A DNA stretch of 23,732 nt from G020350405 sp964513655 (GTDB taxonomy: Bacteria > Planctomycetota > Phycisphaerae > Sedimentisphaerales > Anaerobacaceae): positions 1-23,732 of the forward strand of contig CAZENQ010000046.1 in NCBI GenBank assembly GCA_964513655.1, read 5' to 3'. The position numbers were made by a program, and so were the translations under genes. Positions within the stretch are counted from its first letter, which is position 1. Each line of letters opens with the position of its first letter. This document shows positions 1 through 7,496 of this stretch, in pieces. Under the pieces are notes generated by a model. It searched no databases and was not told where the DNA came from. It worked only from the letters and a program-made list of their open reading frames with translations.

Positions 1-169
1 GACCAGTGAGGAAGTCGATGCAAAACTGAAGACTATTATGAAGAACATTTTCACCACCTGCCACAAAACCGCCGAGGAGTATAATCTCAGCGGCAACCTC
101 GTGCTCGGCGCCAATATCGCTGGCTTTATCAAAGTCGCTAACGCCATGCTCGCCCAGGGCCTGGTATAG
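1..169 (+). CDS. gdhA: NADP-type glutamate dehydrogenase, C-terminal fragment
   Basis: The gene is cut by the left edge. The open frame begins at base 2 and runs 55 codons to a TAG at 167-169. The visible tail has the shape of the extreme C-terminus of hexameric glutamate dehydrogenases: a helix ending in NIFTTCHKTAEEY, then GNLVLGANIAGFIKVANAML. This tail packs against the nucleotide-binding domain. The enzyme interconverts 2-oxoglutarate plus ammonia and glutamate in the cytoplasm. The NADP-specific bacterial form is suggested by the GANIAGF-KVA ending. The catalytic and cofactor residues are outside the window, so cofactor preference is inferred from this tail only. A strong hairpin follows 46 bases downstream. 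Confidence 0.85.
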   Translation, partial: TSEEVDAKLKTIMKNIFTTCHKTAEEYNLSGNLVLGANIAGFIKVANAMLAQGLV

Positions 170-215
170 TCTAAATTAACACGGAAAAACGCTTTTAATC
201 TGATCGAAATGGATT

Positions 216-246
216 AAACGGGCGCCGAATTTCATGGCGCCCGTTT
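216..246. terminator. Bidirectional terminator between gdhA and the Cys-rich gene
   Basis: A perfect 11-bp inverted repeat (216-226 with 236-246) encloses a 9-base loop. The stem is AAACGGGCGCC with its complement. It lies between two converging genes and touches the stop codon of the minus-strand gene. The A-run and T-run at the stem ends suit intrinsic termination, although the following T tract is short. Confidence 0.7.
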
Positions 247-788
247 CACTCGGTCTTTGAAGCAACGCCAAACAACGTCTCCACATCCTTGACCACCTCA
301 GCATAACAGCGGTCAATGTTCCTCACCATGTCATGCGGCACAACCTTTATCTTGGATTTCAACGACCGGCACTGCTGCTCGAAATACTCCTCCAGGACAG
401 CAAATTTTTCTTTGGAAAGTTGCTTCCTCTCGTCAATCGGTCGACAGCCGCAGGCTATGCAAACGCGCACACCCTCCGGTTCATGCTTCTGTTTAAGGAC
501 ACAAACTTCGCATGTCTCGTCGCAGCCCGTGCACATCATAAGACCAACCAACTCACTAAGCCTTACCAGAATACCGCATTTGCTGCACTTCAGGTCAAAA
601 TGAAAGGATGGGTCACCCTCCATAAAATTCCAGAAGTGCCCTTCCTCATGGCAAGGTTCCAAAGGTGGCTCGTCATGAAAGGCAAAGCACGTCGATACCT
701 TGCCGCAATGAAAGCACTTCTTCATTACAATTAACCCGCTGACAACGTTAACCATTCCCCACAGATGTGAGCATTTCACTTCCTGCAT
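246..788 (-). CDS. Cysteine-rich, probable zinc-binding protein of unknown function
   Basis: This 180-residue cytoplasmic-looking protein has no signal peptide or membrane segment. It carries 14 cysteines, mostly in CxxC-type pairs: C25/C28, C68/C71, C86/C89, C93/C96 and C110/C113/C115. It opens with a CxH pair (C6, H8), and further histidines lie at 38, 47, 51 and 63. This pattern suggests two or more zinc ribbons or knuckles in the first 115 residues, followed by a charged, probably helical tail (about 120-175). The ATG at 788 is preceded by AGGAAGG with unusually short spacing, so a start at residue 22 (MKKCFHC) cannot be excluded. It is convergent with gdhA. I recognise no named family. 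A nucleic-acid or protein-binding role is a guess from the zinc-ribbon look. Confidence 0.7.
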   Translation of the reverse strand: MQEVKCSHLWGMVNVVSGLIVMKKCFHCGKVSTCFAFHDEPPLEPCHEEGHFWNFMEGDPSFHFDLKCSKCGILVRLSELVGLMMCTGCDETCEVCVLKQKHEPEGVRVCIACGCRPIDERKQLSKEKFAVLEEYFEQQCRSLKSKIKVVPHDMVRNIDRCYAEVVKDVETLFGVASKTE

Positions 789-1003
789 ACCTTCCTAAAC
801 CTCACAAAATGAGGCCACTACGATTTAAGGCCGCTCAACTACACATCCTCGCTTCTTGGCTACATAAACTACTTCTCTACTATCATCTAAATCTACGTTA
901 AATTGCCCTCAGAACCCACAAAAAAACGCTAATACACGCTATCAAATATACTAATCCGCTTCACAAGAGAGAGCCCTTATCCACCCAACGCGTACAGCCT
1001 GCC

Positions 1004-1032
1004 TTGACAACTCTGTCCCGCTTATATACCAT
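1004..1032 (+). promoter_or_regulatory. Candidate sigma70 promoter for the NfnA-like gene
   Basis: A perfect TTGACA (1004-1009) is followed, after a 17-bp spacer, by TACCAT (1027-1032). A TATATA alternative overlaps it at 1023-1028. It sits about 40 bases upstream of the GTG start at 1072. The rest of 789-1071 shows nothing gene-like. Confidence 0.45.
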
Positions 1033-1071
1033 TTATGTTTTCGTTGTCCCAAACCGAAAGGACTAACAGAA

Positions 1072-1926
1072 GTGCCGTACAAAATCGTGTCTAAAAAACA
1101 GCTTTCAGAAAACGTCTTCACCGCCGATATTGAAGCGCCTCTTATCGCCCAGGCAAGAAAACCAGGCCAGTTTGTCATTGTCATTACAAATAATGAATAC
1201 GGTGAGCGAATTCCCCTTACAATCGCCGATGCCGACCCCAAGCACGGCACCATCCGTCTCATCTGGCAGCGAATCGGCAAAACCACCACGGAACTGGCCG
1301 ACATGAACGTAGGTGATGAACTTGCTGCCGTCGCCGGACCACTGGGCAGACCCACCCATATCGAAAACTTCGGCACCGTCGTCTGCGTTGGAGGCGGAAT
1401 CGGTGGCGCTCCCCTGCTGCCCATCGCAAAAGCTCTCAAAACCGCCAAAAACAAAATCATCACCATCCTCGGAGCAAGAACCAAGGACCTTCTTGTCCTG
1501 GAAGACGAGTTCGCCAACACAAGCGATGAACTTATAATAACCACCGACGACGGCTCATATGGGCGAAAGGCCCTCGTAACCGAACCACTAAAGGAAATCT
1601 GCCAGCGCGACCAAAAACCCGACCAGGTCTTTGCAATCGGCCCCGCAATAATGATGTTGTTCTGCTGTGCGGTCACAAAACAGTTCAGCATCCCTACACA
1701 GGTCTCGCTAAATACCATTATGGTTGACGGCACGGGAATGTGTGGAGGCTGCCGAATCGAATACGACGGCCAGCCCAAATTCGTTTGTGTTGACGGCCCT
1801 GAATTCGACGGCCACAAGGTCAATTTCGACTTGATGATAAAAAGATTGGACGCTTACAAAGAACAGGAACAGAAAGCCCGCCAGCAATACGATAAACACA
1901 GATGCAAAATAGGCTTGGATAAATAG
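1072..1926 (+). CDS. FAD/NAD(P)-binding [2Fe-2S] oxidoreductase subunit (NfnA/SudB type)
   Basis: This 284-residue protein matches the ferredoxin-NADP reductase-like subunit that pairs with a GltD-like flavoprotein in NfnAB or sulfide dehydrogenase. It also resembles the dihydroorotate dehydrogenase electron-transfer subunit PyrK. An N-terminal FAD-binding barrel (about 1-98) carries RIPLT at 46-50. A NAD(P)-binding domain starts with GGGIGG (107-112). A C-terminal cluster loop has C224, C227 and C239 followed by DGPEFDG. In the characterised archaeal relative the fourth cluster ligand is an aspartate, which would fit the three cysteines here. The start is GTG, with GAAAGGA about ten bases upstream. 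The usual partner (NfnB/SudA, GltD-like) is not adjacent. The next gene, 35 bases on, is a uracil-DNA glycosylase. Physiological partner and direction of electron flow cannot be told from sequence. Confidence 0.88.
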   Translation: MPYKIVSKKQLSENVFTADIEAPLIAQARKPGQFVIVITNNEYGERIPLTIADADPKHGTIRLIWQRIGKTTTELADMNVGDELAAVAGPLGRPTHIENFGTVVCVGGGIGGAPLLPIAKALKTAKNKIITILGARTKDLLVLEDEFANTSDELIITTDDGSYGRKALVTEPLKEICQRDQKPDQVFAIGPAIMMLFCCAVTKQFSIPTQVSLNTIMVDGTGMCGGCRIEYDGQPKFVCVDGPEFDGHKVNFDLMIKRLDAYKEQEQKARQQYDKHRCKIGLDK

Positions 1927-1961
1927 CATAAACTGTACTAGGGCCGGTACGATTAGCACAG

Positions 1962-2702
1962 ATGGAAAACCAAGCGGATATATCTAAAGTCGTTCGCCAG
2001 CACACTGAGATGGATAATTTCTTCACCGGCGGCTTCACACCCAAGGGCAAATCTGCAGAAAGCCAGGCGCCACACCAACAGGATGATGCGGCCGTTGCCA
2101 AAGCGGCCAAAGAACTTCAGAAAATTGCCGATGAAGTTCGCCGATGCTGCAAATGTGGCCTCGGCTCCACTCGAACTAACGCCGTCCCCGGCGAGGGAAA
2201 CCCAAACGCTCGCATAATGTTTGTCGGTGAAGGCCCCGGTGCTGACGAAGACGCCCAAGGAAGGCCTTTCGTCGGAAGGGCAGGCCAACTATTAGATAAG
2301 GTAATCGCGGCAATGGGGCTAAAACGCAGCGATGTCTTTATAGCCAATATCCTAAAGTGTCGCCCGCCGGGCAATCGCGACCCTCGCCCTGACGAGATAA
2401 TAAATTGTTTTCCCTACCTTCAACGACAGATTGAGATAATAAATCCCGAGATAATTGTGGCGCTGGGGGCTCCTGCTGCCAGGACCTTATTGAACACCAA
2501 CAAACCGATCGGCCAATTGCGGGGACAATTCCACGACTACTACGCCGGCCTCGGCAGTCCGCCAATAAAGCTTATGCCCACATATCACACCGCATACCTC
2601 TTACGAAATTACTCGCAGGACAACCGCAGAAAGGTCTGGGAAGACATGAAAAAAGTCCTCGCAGAACTCGACCTGCCAATCCCCGAACCGCCCAACAAAT
2701 AA
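1962..2702 (+). CDS. Family 4 uracil-DNA glycosylase (4Fe-4S)
   Basis: The protein removes uracil from DNA as the first step of base-excision repair. Its 246 residues comprise a non-conserved tail of about 55 residues and then the full UDG fold. Motif 1 is GEGPGADED at 89-97. Motif 2 is TYHTAYLLRN around 207-216, with the histidine at 209. The four expected cluster cysteines are present: C62 (or C63)/C65 near the start, C133 in KCRPP, and C149 sixteen residues later. The extended N-terminus with a GGFTPKG patch is common in some family-4 enzymes sometimes annotated as phage SPO1 polymerase-related. The ATG at 1962 has no strong ribosome-binding site. Its closeness to the upstream oxidoreductase gene suggests shared transcription, but no functional link is evident. 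Confidence 0.92.
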   Translation: MENQADISKVVRQHTEMDNFFTGGFTPKGKSAESQAPHQQDDAAVAKAAKELQKIADEVRRCCKCGLGSTRTNAVPGEGNPNARIMFVGEGPGADEDAQGRPFVGRAGQLLDKVIAAMGLKRSDVFIANILKCRPPGNRDPRPDEIINCFPYLQRQIEIINPEIIVALGAPAARTLLNTNKPIGQLRGQFHDYYAGLGSPPIKLMPTYHTAYLLRNYSQDNRRKVWEDMKKVLAELDLPIPEPPNK

Positions 2703-3047
2703 CTCGCCCTCAATGCCAAAGCGAATCTTGTAAAGAAAAACCCAGTCGTATAAGTAAGACTAATGACGCACTCCCTATCGCTAATAACGCGGTTTTTGCG
2801 GCCAAAATAAACCTTTTTGCAAAGGCGACCTACGTTGTCGCTAAAAGCTGGAAGAAATTTTTAAAAAATTTTCAACTTTTTCCAATTTTCCCCTTGACAG
2901 TATTCGACCGTCCAAATACTGTATAGCTTGATATAAAGCTCATTAAAAGGATGTAGTTGTAGTTAGAGAAGACCCCTTGAAGGTTGAGGTTCTTTTAAGG
3001 GTATAGTTGCTTTGGGACAAGTCGCTAACTTGTTCGGAAGAGGAGTG
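2703..3047. other. Intergenic region upstream of the PEP-CTERM gene
   Basis: No gene is supported here. The left part (2703-2860) shows only a weak 5-bp hairpin at 2825-2841 without a T tract, so no clear terminator for the glycosylase gene. An A/T-rich stretch (about 2855-2890) precedes a TTGACA at 2894 that is fused to a palindrome. The untranslated leader from about 2940 to 3047 is G-rich and C-poor on this strand. It contains a possible hairpin pairing the ACCCCTT near 2970 with the AAGGGT near 2998. Confidence 0.6.
2894..2927 (+). promoter_or_regulatory. Promoter/operator-like palindrome upstream of the PEP-CTERM gene
   Basis: TTGACA (2894-2899) overlaps a perfect 8-bp inverted repeat, ACAGTATT at 2897-2904 and AATACTGT at 2915-2922, with a 10-base centre. 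A -10 element could be TACTGT (17-bp spacer, poor match) or TATAGC (22-bp spacer, better match). A dimeric regulator covering the region between -35 and -10 would explain the layout. The regulator is unknown. Confidence 0.4.
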
Positions 3048-3800
3048 ATGAGAAGAAAGTTGAGGAGAAAAGGAGTTAGGGTGAGAAGGCTGGTTCGGTC
3101 TGCTCTGAGTATTTTCCTATTAGGTATGGTCGTTATGCAACCGTCTGCGCGCGCCGCTGTGGTTGACCTCACTACGCTGGGCTCCAGCGGAAGCGCCAAC
3201 GGGGCGCAATTCTACCAATTTGATGAAATCCCAACAGGAACCGGGGTTATCGACTCATTCCTCAGGATTCAGGGCTTCGGAGTCCAGCACGGCTATAATA
3301 CTGATGGAACCGTCGAATATGATACAATGTCTTCCTTTACACACTCAATCCAGATAAGTGACGTCCCAACCATAGACATCGGCGGTACACTCTACCGCGA
3401 GTTTATGCTGGACATCAATCAAGACGGTCAGCGTATCTTGTCGCTCGATGAGCTTAGAATAGCACTGTGGGATACGGGTAACCTCTCCGGATATTCAAGC
3501 ATATTTGCTTCACCGATATACGACCTTGACGCCGGCGGAGACAACTGGATAAAACTGGATGACCTCCTCAACACCGGAAGCGGACACGGAGACATGCTCG
3601 CCCTCATCCCCGATAGCTTGTTTACGGATCCGTCGAGCCAATATGTATATCTCTATTCGAAATTCGGCGTCAACTCAGCAGCCGACAACGGATTTGAGGA
3701 ATGGGCCTACGGAACGCAAGGCCCACTTATCCCTGAGCCGACTACTATTGCCCTGCTCGGCTTCGGCGCTCTGGTCCTGCTTCGGCGTAAACGCAGATAG
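3048..3800 (+). CDS. Exported PEP-CTERM sorting-domain protein
   Basis: From the ATG at 3048 this is a 250-residue protein. The frame is open to a TTG at 3012, but the ATG follows GGAAGAGGAG and gives a textbook signal peptide: nine Arg/Lys among the first 17 residues, a hydrophobic core at about 19-30, and cleavage likely after ARA near 36. The C-terminus is a canonical PEP-CTERM signal: PEP at 229-231, a hydrophobic stretch TTIALLGFGALVLL, then RRKRR. In known systems exosortase cuts near PEP and the protein is delivered to the cell surface or matrix. The middle has an EF-hand-like loop (DINQDGQ at 122-128, LSLDEL) and a DLDAGGDNWIKLDD segment, so calcium binding is plausible. No exosortase gene is in the window. 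Specific function is unknown. Confidence 0.85.
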   Translation: MRRKLRRKGVRVRRLVRSALSIFLLGMVVMQPSARAAVVDLTTLGSSGSANGAQFYQFDEIPTGTGVIDSFLRIQGFGVQHGYNTDGTVEYDTMSSFTHSIQISDVPTIDIGGTLYREFMLDINQDGQRILSLDELRIALWDTGNLSGYSSIFASPIYDLDAGGDNWIKLDDLLNTGSGHGDMLALIPDSLFTDPSSQYVYLYSKFGVNSAADNGFEEWAYGTQGPLIPEPTTIALLGFGALVLLRRKRR

Positions 3801-3831
3801 ACAGCACATCTGAAGGTTCAGAAATTACAGG

Positions 3832-3857
3832 GCTGTGAATCTTTCACAGCTTTTTTT
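3832..3857 (+). terminator. Rho-independent terminator after the PEP-CTERM gene
   Basis: An 8-bp stem GCTGTGAA/TTCACAGC (3832-3839 with 3843-3850) has a 3-base loop and is followed directly by seven Ts. It lies 31 bases after the stop. It does not have a T tract on the dnaA side. Confidence 0.88.
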
Positions 3858-3921
3858 ATTTCTTGTCTTATCCCCCGCCGCACTCCCCCCAAATCTGCTC
3901 AATTAGCCGATTTAACCGCGC

Positions 3922-5241
3922 TTAAGCCTGTGGGCTTTGCGTGATTTGTTTCGTCAACTCGCCTAACAAAGCATGCATTTGGGAGTCCGAGATTTTGGCC
4001 TGGCCAATCTTGTTGCAGGCGTGCATAACCGTTGTATGGTCCCGGCCGCCCAAATGACCCCCAATCTCCTCCAGACTGTGTTTCGTCAGGCTCCTGGCCA
4101 GATACATACAAATCTGACGCGGCTCCGTTATGCTTTGGCTCCGCTTTTTGCTCTGCAAATCCGCAAGACGAACGTCAAAATGTCTCGTTACCACCTCGAT
4201 GATATCAGTGATATTTATGTGCCTGGCCGCTGACTCAAGCTGCCCTTCCAGCGCCCTCTGGGCCAATTCAAGCGTTATCGGCTTGCCGGTGGTCATCGCC
4301 ACTGCATAAATCGTCGTCAAAGCGCCTTCCAGTTCCCTGATATTGGCGTGCACCTTCCGCGCAATATATTCAGCTATCTCATCAGAAATATCCAGGCCGC
4401 GAAGGTCCGCTTTTTTCTGAACGATGGCGACTCTCGTCTCATAGCTCGGCGGGTCAATCCGCGTAACAAGCCCCCAGTTGAATCTGCTGATTAGCCGTTC
4501 CTCAAGTGAAGGAATCTGACCCGGTGGACTGTCGGCGCTAAGGATGATTTGTTTGCCGTTGTTGTAAAGAGCATTAAATGTATGAAAGAACTCCTCCTGA
4601 CTCTGCTCACGCTCACGTAAGAACTGAACGTCGTCAATTACCAGCATATCAACGTTGCGGAACTGCCTCTGAAAGCCTGCCATGTTTCCTTCCTGTATCC
4701 CCCTGATAAATCTGTTCACAAAATCCTCACAGCCTGTAAACTGAATCACCGCCCCGTCAGACCTCTTCCTGGCCTCGTAACAGACCGCGTGTAAAAGGTG
4801 CGTTTTTCCCAGACCGGAACTGCCATAAAGAAAAAGAGGATTGTAGGTATTGCCCGGCGACTGACTTACCGCAACACAGCTTGCCTGAGCGAGCCGGTTA
4901 CTCGGACCCACTACAAAATTCTCAAATGTATAATCAGGATGAAGTTTAAGTCCGGATTCGACCGGACCGTGGCGATGTGTAGCCCTTTCGTGCGTATCGA
5001 CGCTGAATTCCACCGCAACAAGATGACCGGTTATCTGCTGAGCGGCCCGAGTGAAACTCGCTTTGCAATTGTCACGTAAGAACTGAAAGGTCGCCTCATC
5101 AGGACAACTGACCTCCAGAGACCCCCCCCGCAAGTGTCGAACCGTTAACTTCTCAAACCACTGGCGGGCATTGACAGGGTCGAGCGTCTTTGCACGTTCA
5201 AGGATATCGGTGAAAATCGCCTCTACTTCCCGAGCTGCCAA
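3922..5241 (-). CDS. dnaA: Chromosomal replication initiator DnaA
   Basis: The 439-residue protein has all the DnaA landmarks. A short helical domain I (about 1-80) and a short linker precede the AAA+ core, which begins at about 100. Walker A is GSSGLGKT (140-147) and Walker B is MLVIDD (199-204). The sensor-2 motif IRELEGAL is at 301-308. The DNA-binding domain carries the signature GGRDHTTVMHACNKI (398-412). It binds ATP and DnaA boxes to open the origin. The start is TTG at 5241, supported by AAAGGAG six bases upstream. There is no dnaN or recF next to it; the divergent neighbour is ftsY. Confidence 0.97.
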   Translation of the reverse strand: MAAREVEAIFTDILERAKTLDPVNARQWFEKLTVRHLRGGSLEVSCPDEATFQFLRDNCKASFTRAAQQITGHLVAVEFSVDTHERATHRHGPVESGLKLHPDYTFENFVVGPSNRLAQASCVAVSQSPGNTYNPLFLYGSSGLGKTHLLHAVCYEARKRSDGAVIQFTGCEDFVNRFIRGIQEGNMAGFQRQFRNVDMLVIDDVQFLREREQSQEEFFHTFNALYNNGKQIILSADSPPGQIPSLEERLISRFNWGLVTRIDPPSYETRVAIVQKKADLRGLDISDEIAEYIARKVHANIRELEGALTTIYAVAMTTGKPITLELAQRALEGQLESAARHINITDIIEVVTRHFDVRLADLQSKKRSQSITEPRQICMYLARSLTKHSLEEIGGHLGGRDHTTVMHACNKIGQAKISDSQMHALLGELTKQITQSPQA

Positions 5242-5381
5242 GCCTTTCTCCTTTCCGAATCGCTACTCTATGCAAACAGCCTCTATCCGCCTAAAACATC
5301 CCTGAAAAAAAATCCATAAGGTAAAAACAAATCACCCTGTCCGATTGAGTAAAAGCCTTCCGTGGCGAAAGCGATAACACA

Positions 5382-5410
5382 AATCTAACCCCGGGCCTTT
5401 GCTTTGTCAA
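5382..5410 (-). promoter_or_regulatory. Candidate sigma70 promoter of dnaA
   Basis: Reading the minus strand, TTGACA (5410-5405) and TAGATT (5387-5382) are separated by exactly 17 bp. Transcription would begin near 5375, leaving a leader of about 135 bases before the TTG start. Confidence 0.55.
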
Positions 5411-5502
5411 AGAAAAATATTTATCTTTGGCAAAAAACCCAAAAAACATAAATCCTCCCAACAAGAGCAAAAAGTCCAAAAAAACTTAACGGATATCTGC
5501 GC

Positions 5503-5531
5503 TTGAAATTTTAACAAAATTCTGCGAAAAT
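5503..5531 (+). promoter_or_regulatory. Possible promoter of the ftsY gene cluster
   Basis: TTGAAA (5503-5508), a 17-bp spacer, then GAAAAT (5526-5531) preceded by TGC, which resembles an extended -10. It lies about 40 bases before the ftsY ATG. The region is A/T-rich, so chance matches are likely. Confidence 0.3.
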
Positions 5532-5570
5532 TACCTTAGAAAATTTTCTTTGACCCTTGAGGAACCGGCT

Positions 5571-6494
5571 ATGGGAATTTTTACCAAAACCGCTGAATTT
5601 TTTAAGGACCGACTTGGCAAAACACGTGACAAAATCACCACCTCACTGTCGGCCGTACTGACTCTGGGCAGAAATATTGACGAAGACCTGCTCGACAAGT
5701 TGGAAGAAACCCTGATAAGCGACGATATCGGCGTGGAAACTACCGATAAACTCATATCAGACCTGCGCCAGGCCTACCGAGACAGGCAAATCGCCGCCAC
5801 CGACGATATTATCCCGTTCCTCAAAGAGCACATTAAAGGCTACTGGCCCGACCGCGACAGACAGTTACACGCCGCCCGGACCGGTCCGACAGTCATCCTG
5901 GTCGCCGGCGTCAACGGCTCCGGCAAAACCACCAGTATCGCCAAACTCGCCTTCGTACTGGGTCAGGACAACAAAAATGTCGTTATAGCCGCCTGTGACA
6001 CATTCCGCGCCGCAGCGGTCGAACAGCTAAGTATCTGGGCCGAGCGCATCGGCGCCCAAATCGTAAAGCAAAAAAGCGGCTCCGACCCCGCTGCGGTGGC
6101 CTTCGACGCCTGCAAGGCCGCCGTCGCAAGGAACGCCGATTTTCTCATCCTCGACACGGCCGGCAGATTGCACACCCAAAAGAACTTGATGAACCAGCTG
6201 ACAAAAATTCGCGATGTCGTCGCCCGAAAAGTACCCGGGGCGCCAAACGAGGTACTGCTCGTCCTCGACGCCACCACCGGCCAAAACGCAATAGCTCAGG
6301 CAAAAATGTTCACCGAAGCAATCGACGTTACCGGCATATTCCTCGCAAAGCTCGACGGAACCGCCCGAGGAGGAATCGTCATCGCCATCAAAGACCAGCT
6401 CGATATCCCCGTAAAATTCGTCGGCCTCGGCGAAAAACCACAGGATATCGCCGAATTCAACCCCGAAACCTTCGTCGAGGCATTATTTAACTGA
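5571..6494 (+). CDS. ftsY: Signal recognition particle receptor FtsY
   Basis: This SRP-family GTPase docks ribosome-nascent chain-SRP complexes at the membrane. From the ATG at 5571 it has 307 residues. The open frame extends upstream to a TTG at 5550, but GAGGA lies seven bases before the ATG, and MGIFTKTAEFFKDRLGKTRD is the usual FtsY NG-domain beginning. G1 is GVNGSGKT (113-120), followed by DTFRAAAVEQL (143-153), DTAGR (195-199), TGQNA (236-240) and the base-recognition element AKLDGTARGG (259-268). There is no long acidic A domain, so it is the short form of FtsY. SRP54/Ffh is distinguished by lack of an M domain. The two genes downstream follow with a 27-base gap and a 4-base overlap, suggesting an operon. 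Confidence 0.96.
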   Translation: MGIFTKTAEFFKDRLGKTRDKITTSLSAVLTLGRNIDEDLLDKLEETLISDDIGVETTDKLISDLRQAYRDRQIAATDDIIPFLKEHIKGYWPDRDRQLHAARTGPTVILVAGVNGSGKTTSIAKLAFVLGQDNKNVVIAACDTFRAAAVEQLSIWAERIGAQIVKQKSGSDPAAVAFDACKAAVARNADFLILDTAGRLHTQKNLMNQLTKIRDVVARKVPGAPNEVLLVLDATTGQNAIAQAKMFTEAIDVTGIFLAKLDGTARGGIVIAIKDQLDIPVKFVGLGEKPQDIAEFNPETFVEALFN

Positions 6495-6521
6495 CACCCG
6501 TAAGCCTCCAGGGAAAACTTG

Positions 6522-7496
6522 ATGAAACATCGAAACTTATTTCTGACATTATTATTGAGTAGCTTGATGCTCCTGACCACCCTGAACGCTCGAACCGCCG
6601 CGCGCCGAACAAGCCCGCGCCGACGACGCAATATATCCGACCAGCAAAGAATCAGGGCCGCAAATAAGGATAAAGTTGAATTCGACCTGCGCTATGATTT
6701 CTCAATGCAGGCGGTGCCGTCCAAGATGAATTTCGTAACGCTCATTCCGCAAACAATTGCCAATAGACAGAAAATCCTCGATATAAACTACTCCGCGCAG
6801 CCTAGGCGGGTCTTCACCAAAAACGCAAACACCTACGCCGAGTTTGTTTTCAACAGGCCCCCAAGACAGTTCACCCTAAAAATAAACGTCAAGGCCGAAA
6901 TTTACAGATATGACCTGTTCACCGCGAAAAAACAGTACAAAGAACAACCCCCGCCCAAAGACCCCAACCTTAGCAATTTCATACAGCATGAGCACTGCAT
7001 ACAAAAAAACCACGCCCACATACACGAAATTGCCAAAACCATCCGCGGCCAAACCGAAATAGACATCGTCAAAAGCATATATGAATTTGTAACCGACCGG
7101 CTCCGGTACGTACCGCGCACCGATGAATTGGGGGCGGTAAAGGCCCTTGCTGCAAAACAAGGCGACTGCGTCGAGTACTCCGACCTCTTCGTCGCGCTTT
7201 GCAGGGCCAAAAACATCCCCGCCAGAGTCATCAAAGGCTACGTAACCAAGTTTGACGATTCGCCCGAGCACGCCTGGGCCGAAGTCTACCTGACAGAACT
7301 CGGCTGGGTCCCCTTCGATTTAACCTATGGAGACGTCAAACGAAATTCGACAAAAAACAAAAGATTCCAAAAATTAAAACCAATCTACATCTACCTAACC
7401 AGCACCCGCAATGACCCAATACTTGACCAGGCCATTATCGTGCGGGGCCTCTGGGTCGGTAATGTAACACTGCGGGATTCAATCGTATTCAAATGA
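6522..7496 (+). CDS. Exported transglutaminase-like protein, copy 1
   Basis: From the ATG at 6522 (AGGGA about seven bases upstream; a TTG directly precedes it) this is a 324-residue protein. The signal peptide has a hydrophobic core at about 6-21. The next 110 residues are beta-rich and unassigned. Residues about 160-280 form a transglutaminase-like papain-fold core with an intact triad: C216 in GDCVEYSDLF, H250 in EHAWAEVYL and D266 in GWVPFDLTYGD. Such domains act as cysteine peptidases, peptide hydrolases or crosslinkers; the reaction here cannot be specified. The protein probably works outside the cytoplasmic membrane. It is a tandem paralogue of the next gene and likely co-transcribed with ftsY. 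Confidence 0.85.
   Translation: MKHRNLFLTLLLSSLMLLTTLNARTAARRTSPRRRRNISDQQRIRAANKDKVEFDLRYDFSMQAVPSKMNFVTLIPQTIANRQKILDINYSAQPRRVFTKNANTYAEFVFNRPPRQFTLKINVKAEIYRYDLFTAKKQYKEQPPPKDPNLSNFIQHEHCIQKNHAHIHEIAKTIRGQTEIDIVKSIYEFVTDRLRYVPRTDELGAVKALAAKQGDCVEYSDLFVALCRAKNIPARVIKGYVTKFDDSPEHAWAEVYLTELGWVPFDLTYGDVKRNSTKNKRFQKLKPIYIYLTSTRNDPILDQAIIVRGLWVGNVTLRDSIVFK

Larger units (their letters stand above)
5242..5570. other. dnaA-ftsY divergent intergenic region
   Basis: This 329-base A/T-rich spacer holds the dnaA promoter and ribosome-binding site on the left and the ftsY start signals on the right. A CTTTG-T-CAAAG palindrome (about 5403-5413) overlaps the dnaA -35, and a related CTTTGGCAAA lies about 20 bases further on. 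I find no cluster of TTATCCACA-type DnaA boxes, so origin function is not supported. Confidence 0.55.

Noticed and set aside
977..985. TTATCCACC, one mismatch from a DnaA box; a similar TTATCCACT lies at 21216-21224
   Set aside because: Single isolated near-matches with no cluster or skew change; expected by chance in a window of this size.
951..1823. Long minus-strand frame opposite the NfnA-like gene
   Set aside because: It is antisense to a gene with clear FAD, NAD and cluster motifs, and its protein has no recognisable domain.
2825..2841. GCGAC/GTCGC hairpin after the glycosylase gene
   Set aside because: The stem is only five pairs and no T run follows, so it is not a credible terminator.
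5291..5449. Minus-strand 52-codon frame in the dnaA leader with GGGAGGA ahead of its ATG
   Set aside because: The predicted dnaA promoter lies inside it, the peptide is Phe-rich from A/T-rich DNA, and no family resemblance is seen.
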